This document shows positions 39,059 to 49,500 of a stretch of 64,000 bases of DNA, in pieces. The notes below the pieces were generated by a model. It worked only from the letters and a program-made list of their open reading frames with translations, was not told the origin of the DNA and ran no database searches. Each line of letters opens with the position of its first letter. The first letter of the stretch is position 1. Source of the stretch: Centropus unirufus (lineage: Eukaryota > Chordata > Aves > Cuculiformes > Centropidae); contig VYZI01000021.1 of assembly GCA_013397695.1 (NCBI GenBank), positions 816,566-880,565 on the forward strand, given 5' to 3'. The translations under genes were made by a program, and so were the position numbers.

Positions 39059-42052
39059 TTCTATCAAAGTTGAGTCATAGACATACATAATAGAGCTGAA
39101 ATAAAATTTTATGAGCAATTAGAAGAGATGAAGTAGTTTTACGTCAGTAAATAGAACTTTCTAAACCTGAGAAACTCAGAAAAGGAAGAATGTCATAGCT
39201 TCATTTGTGACTTCGAAATGGCCATCATGTTGTATACTGCCATACCTCCTTTCAATTTCTCCCTTCTGTTTATCTGTTTATTTAAGCTTATACTTTCCTT
39301 CTGTTTTCCTCTGTGCTTTCCTCATCCCAGACAAAGCTGGTCTTTATTTTCCTTTGCTGTCTGTCCTGCCATATTAAATTGTATGCCATGCTTTCTATCC
39401 TATGGGATGCACACTTTTCAGCAGGCTGTAAATCAGTATGAGCTAGAAGTTGCTGTAATGAAAGGAGACACAGACCCAACAGAGCACAGCTACAGATTTC
39501 AATCTTCAGATAACAAACACCAGGGAAAATTGATAATCCACTCCAAAACACTGAGGCATGCTCACTCCAACACCCTAACACACCCGCCTCCATATGTATA
39601 CACAGAGATGCTGTCTGCTCTATCCCAATAAACCTATAGACTTTGCAAAACAAATTTTGAAAGCTTAAACTTCCTGATTGAAGGGTGTGCTAAAACAGAA
39701 TTCTTACAGGGAGACTAAGAAGCCTCCACTTGAGAGCACAGATGGGCTTTGTGGACATGGGATAGTCCCCACCTCATCACTGTTGAAAAGATTTCCTCTT
39801 GCAGCTGTTCTCAAAGTGTTCAGAGAGTGACCAAACATTCAGTGGTCTAGACTCGAGCCCCATTTTCACTAGAAGTGACAGAGGGAGGCATCAGTAATTA
39901 TATTTTCTGCGTAACATTTATGTACAGTCCCTAGGTCAAAGAAACCTGCTGCGGACCCAACTACTGGAAAGGAAAGAAGTTGGCTAATGCTTTTTGGAGG
40001 CAGAAAAGAGGGTAATTATTTAGTAGCATATGAATACAAGGGTGCATAAACTAGGGGATTAGAGACTTGTATGTTAAGATATTCATGCACTTCCTCTGAA
40101 AAACTGACGTAAGTGGGAAAGTGGTTTGCTGACAGTATTTCTGTGATGATTAAGGACAGTAAGCAAATAAAAACTGTAACAATACAGGTACTCGGTATCA
40201 CCAATCTGTCATGTTTAGGCTTTGAGCAGTGCAGAATAACAACAAAATCATATGAAGAAAATTTTAAGCGTTTACAGCATGGAACTAATAGGATATCGTA
40301 ATAACAAAAACTTCACAGAGTAGCTGACAATGCGTACCCCAGTGCAAAGCAGGGAATGACCATTAATGAATATAATATAGAAGCACCTACACTTCAGTCA
40401 GAATGAAAAAATAAAAAAAACAACTATTTGCTGACACTGACCAGTGTCATAATTACTGAATTTACTGGATTCCCCCAGGTTCTACAATGTAAACCAAAGG
40501 TATCGAGCAAGAGACTGGAAATAAAGCCTTCATGGGTTTACAGTCATCAGGCATCCAGCTGGTATAATCAAAAGATTCAGCAGGACAGTTAAGGTTTATT
40601 ATAAAGCATCAGCCAGATGAAAAGAGTGTCAATACACTGGAATGCACCTCCAATCTACTTTTAATACCTTCAATTGGCCAAAACCTCTTGTCAGAATCCT
40701 TAAAGAACGAAGAGACTGTGGGAAACAACTGCAGAATGAGAGATAAAGCGGAGGTCTTCAGCTAAAATGAGCCAAGGTTTTGCTTTTCGTTTTGTAATGA
40801 CAAGCGTGTGATGAAATTTGCAATCTGTGTTTGAGCTACGCTTTAAGAGTATAATGTAGTTCTATTCATCTTGTAATTTTGCCTGTGAGTATGACTTCTA
40901 GGCAAAGTTGACTGAACAGGAAACACATATACTTCAGAGGCAACGTACCCTAATATATATAGCAAATCTTCCACAGCAGAGAGCTCAGTGGAGATAGGTC
41001 AATAGGTGGGCGTGGATCCATGGGGATTTTCTTCCTATATGCGACTTAAAAAAACCCCCTGTACATTCCTGGAAAAAATTACACAAAAGCAAACCATGTA
41101 ATTACAAAGAAAAATAGCCAAAAGGCTCAGAGACCAACCTGGTCATACCACAAGGTCTTAATTGAATTTTAACGTATGGCAAAAGTACAAATGAAGTTGA
41201 AAAAAAACTATAAAAATAAATTGGTTAATACTAACAAGAGCAAAAGTGAAGAACGAACAGCTAGGAATAAAGCTTGAAAAACAAAGGCACAAAGTGAGAT
41301 GAGACTGTCAAAAATGTCACACTGAAAAGGATGCAATTCTTTATGTTTATTAGTAGTAAAAGTCAACATAATTGTTAGTCCACTTTTCAGAGAAGGAAAA
41401 CCTATTGACAATAAGGCTGAGAAGAGTGATTTTGCATTAGTTTTCATAAGAAAGGTCAATGGTGACAAGTTAACATTGTTAAGAACTAACAAAGGAGTGA
41501 AGGAGGGCTAGAATACAAAAGGAATAAGATGGAGATGTTGCATAGCTCAGATACTTCCAAATCAGCTGAATCTACTATATTCCCTACAGCACCTCTAAGA
41601 AACTGACTCGATCAATCTCGAAGTTGTTAATGATTATTATTTTAGAACTCTGGAAGGACTGGTGATGAACTAGATAACTGACACAATGTAGTAACAATCT
41701 TTTGAAGGCAGAAAAAAGGAGAAGACAGCAAACGATAGACCTGTCAGTTTAACTCCAGTTCCTCAGAACAAAGAAGCAATTTGGGAGAACGTACGAGAAA
41801 AGAAGTGGGTATCAGTTAACACAGGTTTGTCAGGAACAAATTATGATGACCCATTCTAATTTGCCTCTGCAAGAAGTTATCAGAGGGAATATCCAGTGAA
41901 TGAGAAGACACGTCATAAAGTTTTCTGCAACTTCTTCAAATTCTCAGTGCAAATAGGCAGCATGGCCCAGATGAACTATGACAGAGTGAATATATAAACT
42001 GCTTTTAAAATGTTCTCAGAAAGCAGTTCCTAGTGTTTCATTATCAAATTGG

Positions 42053-42256
42053 ATGGCTGTATTGAATGAGCTTCTGCAGGACTCAGTCATGGACTTGACA
42101 CAATTCAATATTTTCATTATATATTTAGATGAAATGGGAAGTATGTTAATGCAATTTGCAGATGAAACCAAAGTAAGACAAAGGATAATATTAAAATTCA
42201 AAATAACTGTGACAACCTGGAGATGTAGCCTGAATAAAAGAGTTGCAATTCAATAA
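42053..42256 (+). pseudogene. RT catalytic-loop remnant of the old CR1
   Basis: A 68-codon open stretch carrying the CR1 RT palm motif as FNIFIIYLDEMGSMLMQF followed by ADET. The family normally has FADD here, so the second catalytic aspartate is lost (D to E). The next block (FNKAKCKVLHL type) continues out of frame. Dead LINE fragment, not a host gene. Confidence 0.75.
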
Positions 42257-42510
42257 GGTCAAGTACAAGTTTCTACAATTAAACAGGGATAATCAATGGT
42301 ACAAACACACAAACAAATTAAGAGCAATGACAAGTTAACATTTCTACTAGGAGAAAAAAATGATTACTGGGGATTATAAGCTATGTAAGAGTTGCCCATT
42401 GCTATCAATCACAAAAATCCAAATACAAAACTGAGTGGGTATAAAAAAAGAATGTAATATGGAAAGACATGCAAATGAATCTATTTTCTCTTGATCCAGC
42501 AGTACTCGGT

Positions 42511-42643
42511 TAAATCATAGAATGGTTCATAGAATGGTTTGTATTGCAAGGGACCTTAAAGACCACTTAGTTCTAACCCTCAGCCCTGCCATGGGCAGGG
42601 ACACTTTCCACTGGATCAGGTTGCTCAATGTTCCATCCTACCT
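42511..42643 (-). mobile_element. Young CR1 3' end nested in the old CR1
   Basis: On the plus strand it starts with the reversed tail AATCATAGAATGGTTCATAG, then GGGACCTTAAAGACCACTTAG, CCATGGGCAGGGACACTTTC and GATCAGGTTGCTC, the standard CR1 3' UTR in reverse. It is only about 130 bp, a severe 5' truncation typical of CR1. Its sequence is much closer to the family norm than the plus-strand CR1 around it, whose text resumes on the right (from about 42660). Confidence 0.88.
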
Positions 42644-42726
42644 GTGAATTTCTAGTTCTCTGCTAGAGTTTTGTTTCCAGTTGAGAAAAAGAAATTCAAG
42701 GAGGACTTGGCTCAAATGAAAACAAT

Positions 42727-42740
42727 AAAAAAAAAAAAAA
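42727..42740. repeat. Poly-A run (A14)
   Basis: Run of 14 A inside the 3' part of the old CR1. It is not at the end of either CR1, and CR1 elements do not end in poly(A), so it is a later expansion. Confidence 0.75.
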
Positions 42741-42958
42741 GAACAAACTGGCAAAGACTTCTTGTAGCAGGGCAGAGCTCAAGCTAGATACTTGGAGAAC
42801 AGAAAGGTAAAAGAAGTGGAAATAGATTATTTGGAGAGAGTCTGGAGCTCTTTGAGAAAAGATTAGACTAAATCAGTAAGAGTTCTACAGGTAAAGCTGA
42901 TCCTTGCTGACGAAAACAGATGATGTAAAGAGATTCCGCCAGCCCTTAATTTCTCAGT

Positions 42959-45460
42959 TTATGCAAACACAAATGAAGCTAAAAGTTCCTTCCCCACAAT
43001 GATAACATTGGAGGAATAATTTCAGTACTAACTGGCAGAGCAAAGTTAAAGAAGCAGCAGGACTGTGAGAGGTCAGGTGTGCCAGAACAGTGTGGGAAGA
43101 CTTTAATCACTTCTCAGCAGTCATAGCAGAAATAATTGCACATCAGGACTGGGATGCTTTGGTAAGACTAAGCTTTACACCCAGAAGAGAAAAAGAAAAA
43201 AAATCAATCGCTACCAGACACAACAATGTCTAAATGCAAATCAATGTAAGGTGAAAATACAGAAAGATGAGGACACGCAGTTCATTATCAACATATACTG
43301 ATTTAACTGTGCAGTGTAAAAGAAAAACTTGACCAAAACTTACACTACAGCTAAACCTAGTGAGTATTACAGGACACTCCTTTCTTGCGAACTCAGTCTT
43401 CCTTACAGGAAGTCCATAGAAGATCATAAGAAAGGGAATTAAAATGAACTTTCATTGATGAGGTGCAAGGGAGAAGTAGATTAATGAAAGTTCTATACGA
43501 TGTATCAGCCGCGACTAGGCTTGGCAGGGCTGTTATCACTGGTTATTAGTTCCTAGCAGCATAGATGAGGGAGAGGAGCTACTCTAGGCAGAGCTGCCAA
43601 TAGAATTATAACAGATGAGGAACAGAGGGCTTTCCTTCAGAAGACTGAGCTGGGAACACGGTACTGGGAATTCTTTTTCTTATGAATTTCATTTCATCTC
43701 ATCTCTTCTCTCTAAATCTCTTTTCTATTTTAGGCTTTGTTTCTCTGTATCCACTTGCCACATTCTTCTGTTGTGACTGAAGGATGGAAACAAAAGAAGC
43801 AGCAAAGCATTTTGCTGTATTGAAAGCACAAAGAAGAAATGTTTTGCTCACTGAATGTGTACTTTGCCTTCTTTACTGTCATGATCCAAAGCACAGTAAA
43901 GTCTTCAATTGCCTTGGGTCACATCCACAGTACATACTGATATTTCATCTGTCTCATGTGGATTATACAGGACTGAATTTTCATAGCAAAATTCTGGATT
44001 AGACTTTATTTAGTCCATAGATTATACATCTCCTGTAATTTTCCCACCTGCATTTTAGTAATGGCTGCTAGTAAATGTCTCTCAACAGGGTTTGGGGAGA
44101 CACATTTTGAGTTTTCACACTCTAATAGGAAGAGGCTTACACTCTAAAATAAGAAGGGAAACAGACTACAGTCATAGACTATGCCTTCTGTTTTCTTCCC
44201 CACCCTCTGGTGAGATAACTTTCTCTAGTTCGTTATCCCACAACTAAATCAAAATGGAACCTGTGAAAAGCGTGTAAAATAGATGGGAAAAATTGCTCTC
44301 AATGGCTATAAATAAACAATTTAATAACTAATGTGGCCAGATTCTTACTTTTTAGATGGTTAATGAAGATAATGAATGTGTTTGGTGGACCTGCAGGACT
44401 TCTGTGTAGATTTTCTTACTCTATGATCCCGCCGTGGTCCCCATTATCTCCAACAAAAGTGGAAAAAGCTTTACCATGACAAGCTACAGCTAGGTAAAAG
44501 TAAAGTGTGCCTTGTCTTTTCTGGAAAAGAATTAGCTCTGGTGCAATGAAATCTATATTGGGTTGGTTTCAAATGCAGACTCCTCTAACAATTCACATAG
44601 AGCAAGAACATGTACTGTTGCTGCTGAGAGATTTATCAATGTCATAACAAAAGTACTTCATGTGCCCAAGAATAAATCCTTTGCCTTTTACCTCTTGTAA
44701 CATCCTCAATGCATTAGCTATTAGCTTTTCCATCCACAGACCTGAGTATATTAGAGATTAATATGGCTCAGCAACTCAAAACACAGAGATTGTCAGTCTC
44801 AGTAATCAGCCTGAAGAATTCTGAGGACAGTTGTTATTTACAGAAAGTGATAAGAGACCCAGCAGAACACTTAACTCTAAATAAACATTGTGGAGACTTC
44901 ACTACCCAGAAAGTCCTAAGTGGCAAATAGGCAGCTCAGATGATTGTGAGGACGGGTGTGATTACATTCATGCTGAGAAGTAGCAAAAGCAAAAGACAGA
45001 AAAGGGTAAGTCAGAAAGCAGGGGGCCTTTCTCACATGGATTCACTCTCATTTCAACTAGTGTTTAGCTCTGGTTTGTTAGTTCATTAAGAACGTGTTAC
45101 AAAAACAAGCCTCAACACACCGATCACCAGCTCCATTGTGCAGCAGCGCGACATGTGTTACACAGCTTGGTAATAAGGGCCCTTCTGTCATCTCGGCAGC
45201 AGCAGGTCTCGCTCCAAAGGCTATGCATAGCCTACAGGGAGTTGGATGAGCCCTTTTGCAGCATGGAATAATGGGTAACTTCAAAGTGAGCTCTTTCTTC
45301 CTATATTTCCTTCACCTTGGCAAAATGAAGGGAGCAGGGCAAGCAAGATTGTGGTTAAGTGCAATGAACAAGATAGGAAGTGTGAATCTTGCTTTAATAA
45401 CACTGCTGTGTGGATCCTAAATTAATCCCAAGTCCAAGCTGCAGTCCAGCCTAAGAAAGG
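42959..45460. other. Non-coding stretch
   Basis: No gene or named repeat is supported. A strong isolated plus-strand donor (GAAAAGG followed by GTAAGTCAG, near 45006) lacks a paired acceptor with an open frame. A CpG-retaining block at 45075-45295 is listed separately. Confidence 0.55.
45075..45295. promoter_or_regulatory. CpG-retaining conserved-looking block
   Basis: It holds several CpGs in otherwise CpG-poor DNA (AACGTG, CACCGATC, CAGCGCGACATG, TCTCGGCAG, GTCTCGCTCC), and also TATGCATA and GGTAATAAGG. A 69-codon minus-strand frame covers it but has no recognisable motif. It may be a regulatory element; only alignment would tell. Confidence 0.22.
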
Positions 45461-45838
45461 ATCATACAATCATAGAAAATCATTGAATCATACCATCATT
45501 AAGGTTGGAAAAGACCTTGAAGATCATCAAGACCATCCATCAGAGCACCACCACCATGCCTACTAAACCATGTCCTGAAGTAACAGATCTACCTGTTTTT
45601 TAACAACTCCAAGGACAGGGACTCTACCACTTTCCTGGACAGCTTGTTCCAGTGGTTCAGCACTCTTTTAGTCCAGAATTTTTTCCTGATATGGAATCTA
45701 AATCTCCCCCAATGCAACTTGAGTCCATTTCATCTATTTCTATCACTAGTTACGTAGGAGAAGAGGCCAACACCCACCTCACTACAAACTTCTTCCAGGT
45801 AGCATGTAGAGAGCATGTAGAGAAGAATCCCATTAGAA
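45461..45838 (-). mobile_element. CR1 3' end, about 380 bp
   Basis: On the plus strand the reversed tail (ATCATACAATCATAG, ATTGAATCATACC) is followed by ATTAAGGTTGGAAAAGACC and AAGATCATCAAGACCATCC. Then come the reversed ORF2 end and UTR blocks, with GACTCTACCACTTTCCTGG and TTCCTGATATGGAATC. This differs from the 7.5-kb copy and so appears to be another CR1 subfamily. A short duplication (GTAGCATGTAGAGAGCATG) lies near the right edge, where the match fades. Confidence 0.88.
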
Positions 45839-46039
45839 TTATGAGGAGACTGCAGCCAAATCCCATCTCCTTATAAATATGCAGTAATTTACTTCCATCC
45901 CACCCTACCATGGTGAATTTAAATAAAGAGGGCGAGTTGGGTGTCCTGAGAAGTGTGGCATGGAGAGCAGCGGTTTAGCACTTTACCTTACTTTAATCTA
46001 CACGTGGTTTCTGCTGGAAATGTACCCTCCAACATGTGC

Positions 46040-46560
46040 ACTTCACATGAGGAATTGCAATCGACCTCTAATTAGATAGGTGACACAATAGAGAGGGCTT
46101 CTCCGCTTAGGTTAACAGCACAAACCAGAGCTCAGAGAAATGAATGGGCTGTTAGCCACTTCCATTGTTGGACACTGGGTGGTTATTCATAGCTTGCTGT
46201 TGAATTCCTTCTAGCAGCTTTTTTTTGTATACCATTATAATCATGAAAATGTTGGGCTGAACTCTAAAACTTGATAGAGTTTAGAAATAAATAGCTGTGC
46301 CCTCACAAACCCAACCCTAAATGATCTTTGAACTTTGTTGTTATCGTGAAGGAAATCCTCTCCTGAACCGTGGCATGGATCTAATGAGTTAATTCCCTGC
46401 TAATCTATTCTCTTTTTTGTTTCATGATTAATTTAGTTCCTGTGAGTTTCATTTACGGACTGCAGAGCAGAAACACAATTTCTATTTTATTATCACCACT
46501 TCTGGCCCATCCGCATGGATTAAACAAGGGCATATGCTTCCATGCCTATATTTTCTGAGC
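46040..46560. promoter_or_regulatory. Possible conserved non-coding block(s)
   Basis: A run of complex, non-repetitive sequence with many factor-like cores: CCTCTAATTAGATAGGTGAC, CCATTGTTGGACAC, GTGGTTATTCATAGC, GATCTAATGAGTTAATTCC and CATGATTAATTTAG. The CpGs in GCAATCGACC, CTCCGC, TTACGG and ATCCGCATGG are retained. No frame or repeat explains it. Weak evidence. Confidence 0.2.
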
Positions 46561-49500
46561 CATTACAAAGCGCAGGCAGCTTCTAGAAAGGGAAGGTTGG
46601 GACAAGCAGGAAAATTCTCCAGGCATACTTGTGCCTCTGCCATAAAAGAGATGGAGGTACACTGGAGGCTCAGAAAGAGGACAGACTGTGGAGTAGTTGA
46701 AGACTCTGCATGAATCCATCAGCCAAAAATGTAGCTGAGAGGAAAAAGCACCAAGGCTGCAAGCTGCATAGGAATTTCAGTCAGTGGGGATTGAGAGACA
46801 CACAGCAGGGATCTGGATTTCACTGCTGCTGAAGCTCTTGTACAATTCCAATATTATTTTCCTGGTGTGGAAGGGAAGGTCTTGCATGGAGGATAGACAG
46901 TCTTCTCTGTGTCCCTCCACCTTCAACACGCTTATGAAAAGAAAGGAAATTTGGCCTACTCCCCTTTTAACTATTCAGGTAATAATAACTCTTTCAACAT
47001 TCAAAAAATCTTGAAATAATGTCCCTACCATAAAAAAAATCTCAACACGTTATTGTCTGTTCAAATTAGAAAAGAAACAAACCAACAAATAGACCCACTG
47101 CAGAGATAGTGGGAAGTTTACCTTCCTGGAATTGCAGACTTACTCTCACATCCTTGAATTAAACAATTAAAAAAGGAAAGAAAACTAAAAAAGAAGCAAA
47201 ACCAAACCACCCCCTCCCCCAAAATGAAAAGACAATATATTAGGCCTTTCTGTGTAACATTCATGGTAGAAGAGTAGTGGAAGAAATTAGCATCACAAAC
47301 CTTCGTTGTGATGCCACAATATGTCAGGGACATTTTTAATGATGAATCAGGGGCGCTACTCTTTGGGAGTTGGCATATTTAAGCTGTGTTAAAATTAGCC
47401 TCCTGAGCACGTAAATGTTGCATCCTACAAGGGATGAAGTGGAGGTAGGAAAGTATCATAAGGCAGGAGAGCTCTCTATGCAAACAGGTATGCTGTTTCC
47501 ATCATACCTACAGGAGAAATTATATCTGAAGTTTCACTACATCTTTCTGCTGCTTCTCTCCCAAAAGCTGGTTACCCGGAGTCACTCTGTAAGTGGATGA
47601 AAATGTCAGAAATCGGACACAGGGAAAAATACTCTGAAAAGGGCAGACACCTCAAGTGATCCTATTCATCACCCCTTCTCAGGTGAATTCCAGCCCCTAC
47701 ATCAGACTATTCAGTTTCTGGGAAACTTAAGGAATAAGTAGATGTTGCATGTAAGAACTTTACAGGCTTCTGAGGCTGGTGAGGTAAACTCCTGATGGAC
47801 CATGCCCACCAGAGGGACCTGAGCTGGCAAAGAGAACAAGATCAAAAGTTCTACTAGCAAGGATGCTGAGTACACTGCTCCCAAATTCACTGTATTACCA
47901 GGTGCTGGGTCACGCATGACTAGATTTTCCAAATAGACTAGTACACAGCCAGAAGCAGCACTGTGGGCTTAGCCTTCAGGCCTTGCTCTCCAAGGACTTT
48001 CTCTGCTTGGAGATGAGTCTTTGATCCTGAACAGTACATTTGCACAGTAAGAGTTTGGGTATGATTTTAAAAAGCAAGAGAGAAAAGTGAACAAAAGCCA
48101 TGTTTCTGCAGCTCTTGTCTCCAATCCACTCCTCCTTGAAAGGGGCAAAGACACCTCAGAGACACTGCCAAAGTGCCTAAACCAATTTTTCGACCTAATA
48201 CATTATTTATATTTCTGCCTAACTTTTTTTTTCAGTCCTGAGATCTTGAAACAAAGGCATTAGATTCTTTGTGGAATTGAGAATCACTTCCTTGAGCTGC
48301 AGAAGAAAGTAAGGATAGAACTTAAGTCTGGGTCTGCCCTTACCTTTCCATATTCGCTTCTTACAGGGATCCTCGGTCTTTTGCTCCCTGTTCTGTACCA
48401 TCCACAAACTGACAGCATCACATCCTCATCTGTTTATTTCTCTCTTTTCTATATGAACCTTTCTGAGATACTTGGGTAAGAATAAGTTCTGTCTTCAGGC
48501 CAGACACATAGCAACAAAATCTAGGTCTAAAAAAATTACATCATTTCTTACAGGCATGCACTTAAACGTGAGAGACCCTGTTTTACTTCACCTACCCTAT
48601 TTGTGGCCACTAATCTCCCAGGAGAGCTGTTTAAGAATAAAATTGTTTTCTACTAGGTGAAGATAGAGCTGATTATTCCAGGAACATACTACCCATATTA
48701 AAAATACCAAACCTCAATAGCAAGGTGTATCGAGAATACTGAAAATATTACAAAACTGTTACTTTAACAAAGGCTACACCTTCCCTAGCAAAGTCATCTA
48801 GAATTCTTGTCTTCATATATCTTAAAAGATACCACACAAACAAGCTGGGTTCCAAAGCAGGTGGCAAAAGCAGTTAGAGTCATCTGACGACTAAAAATAT
48901 TGAGTATCTTTCATGATCAGATACACAGAAAGGGAGGTGATAGTTGCTTACCAAATAACTGCCAATTTGGGCACTCCCAAATATTCTGTCTTATGGCAGA
49001 GGACAAAAGTGAATTTGCAAAGGTGAAAGACCAGCTGATGAAAGGAAAAACTTATTATTCTTCTTTTCTGCACAATACAGAGCAAATATAGAAAACTCAT
49101 GAGGTAGGGTGTAGCCAGGACCAATGCAAGATTCAAAAAGCATTAGGCACCCATGTAGAAAAGGAGAGCACTTGAACATTCATGAGATAAAATTATTGTT
49201 ATTCAAATAGGTTAAAAAATTTCCTGCATAAATAAATAGTTGTCTGAAGATAGAAAGGCATTCTTCCAGAGGCTGTAGGTATTCTGTAATTGTCCACTAT
49301 GACAAATTCCTGCATCACTGAAATTTCCAATTCTGAGCATTCTCAGAAACCACACGTGACTGTACAGATGTAGTACAGTGGATCTACTCTTCTTATAATT
49401 CACTTTTTCATAGATGAAAACACAAAGTTGTGTGCTAGAACAAAAAATAATTATTAAGACTATGGAAAGCCTGACAAGATAAATCCAGGTAGCAATACGT

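Larger units (their letters stand above)
31688..41229. other. Non-coding stretch with small relics and palindromes
   Basis: No gene is supported. Open frames are up to 137 codons (39218-39631 plus, overlapped by a 121-codon frame on the other strand). A perfect hairpin (33408), two MIR-like relics (33555, 34440), a TAAT-rich block (36105), a short tandem duplication (36512), a CCAAT dyad (36564) and an A15 run (39044) are listed separately. Confidence 0.55.
41230..42958 (+). mobile_element. Old CR1-type LINE copy, plus strand, decayed
   Basis: Pieces of CR1 ORF2 appear in the right order on the plus strand. They are a linker block (VSPLFREGKPIDNKAEKSDF, near 41370-41430), the NDRPVSLTPVP block (near 41735, family NYRPVSLTSVP), and the RT catalytic block FNIFIIYLDE with FADETK (42100-42175, family FNIFINDLD and FADDTK). 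Next comes LQFNKVKYKFLQLNRDN in a shifted frame (near 42247-42300). The 3' UTR, with GGTAAAGCTGATCCTTGCTG and CCAGCCCTTAATTTCTCAG, ends near 42958. Frameshifts, stops and gaps are everywhere, and the second catalytic Asp reads as Glu. It is far more diverged than the 7.5-kb copy and is interrupted by a younger CR1 at 42.51 kb. The 5' boundary is soft. Confidence 0.75.

Noticed and set aside
39218..39631. 137-codon plus frame with an acceptor-like CAG inside (before CAGGCTGTAAATC)
   Set aside because: The first half is Phe/Leu-rich translation of pyrimidine tracts, a 121-codon frame lies on the opposite strand, and no motif, codon bias or donor supports an exon.
47118..47160. 31-base minus segment between a TTCAAG acceptor and a GGAAG/GTAAAC donor
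   Set aside because: A microexon-size pair of splice-like sites with no neighbouring exons; expected by chance in this much DNA.
48345..48405. Minus-strand donor GGAAAG/GTAAGGGCAG with two open upstream frames
   Set aside because: The donor is good, but no acceptor with a pyrimidine tract was found and the frames have no coding features.
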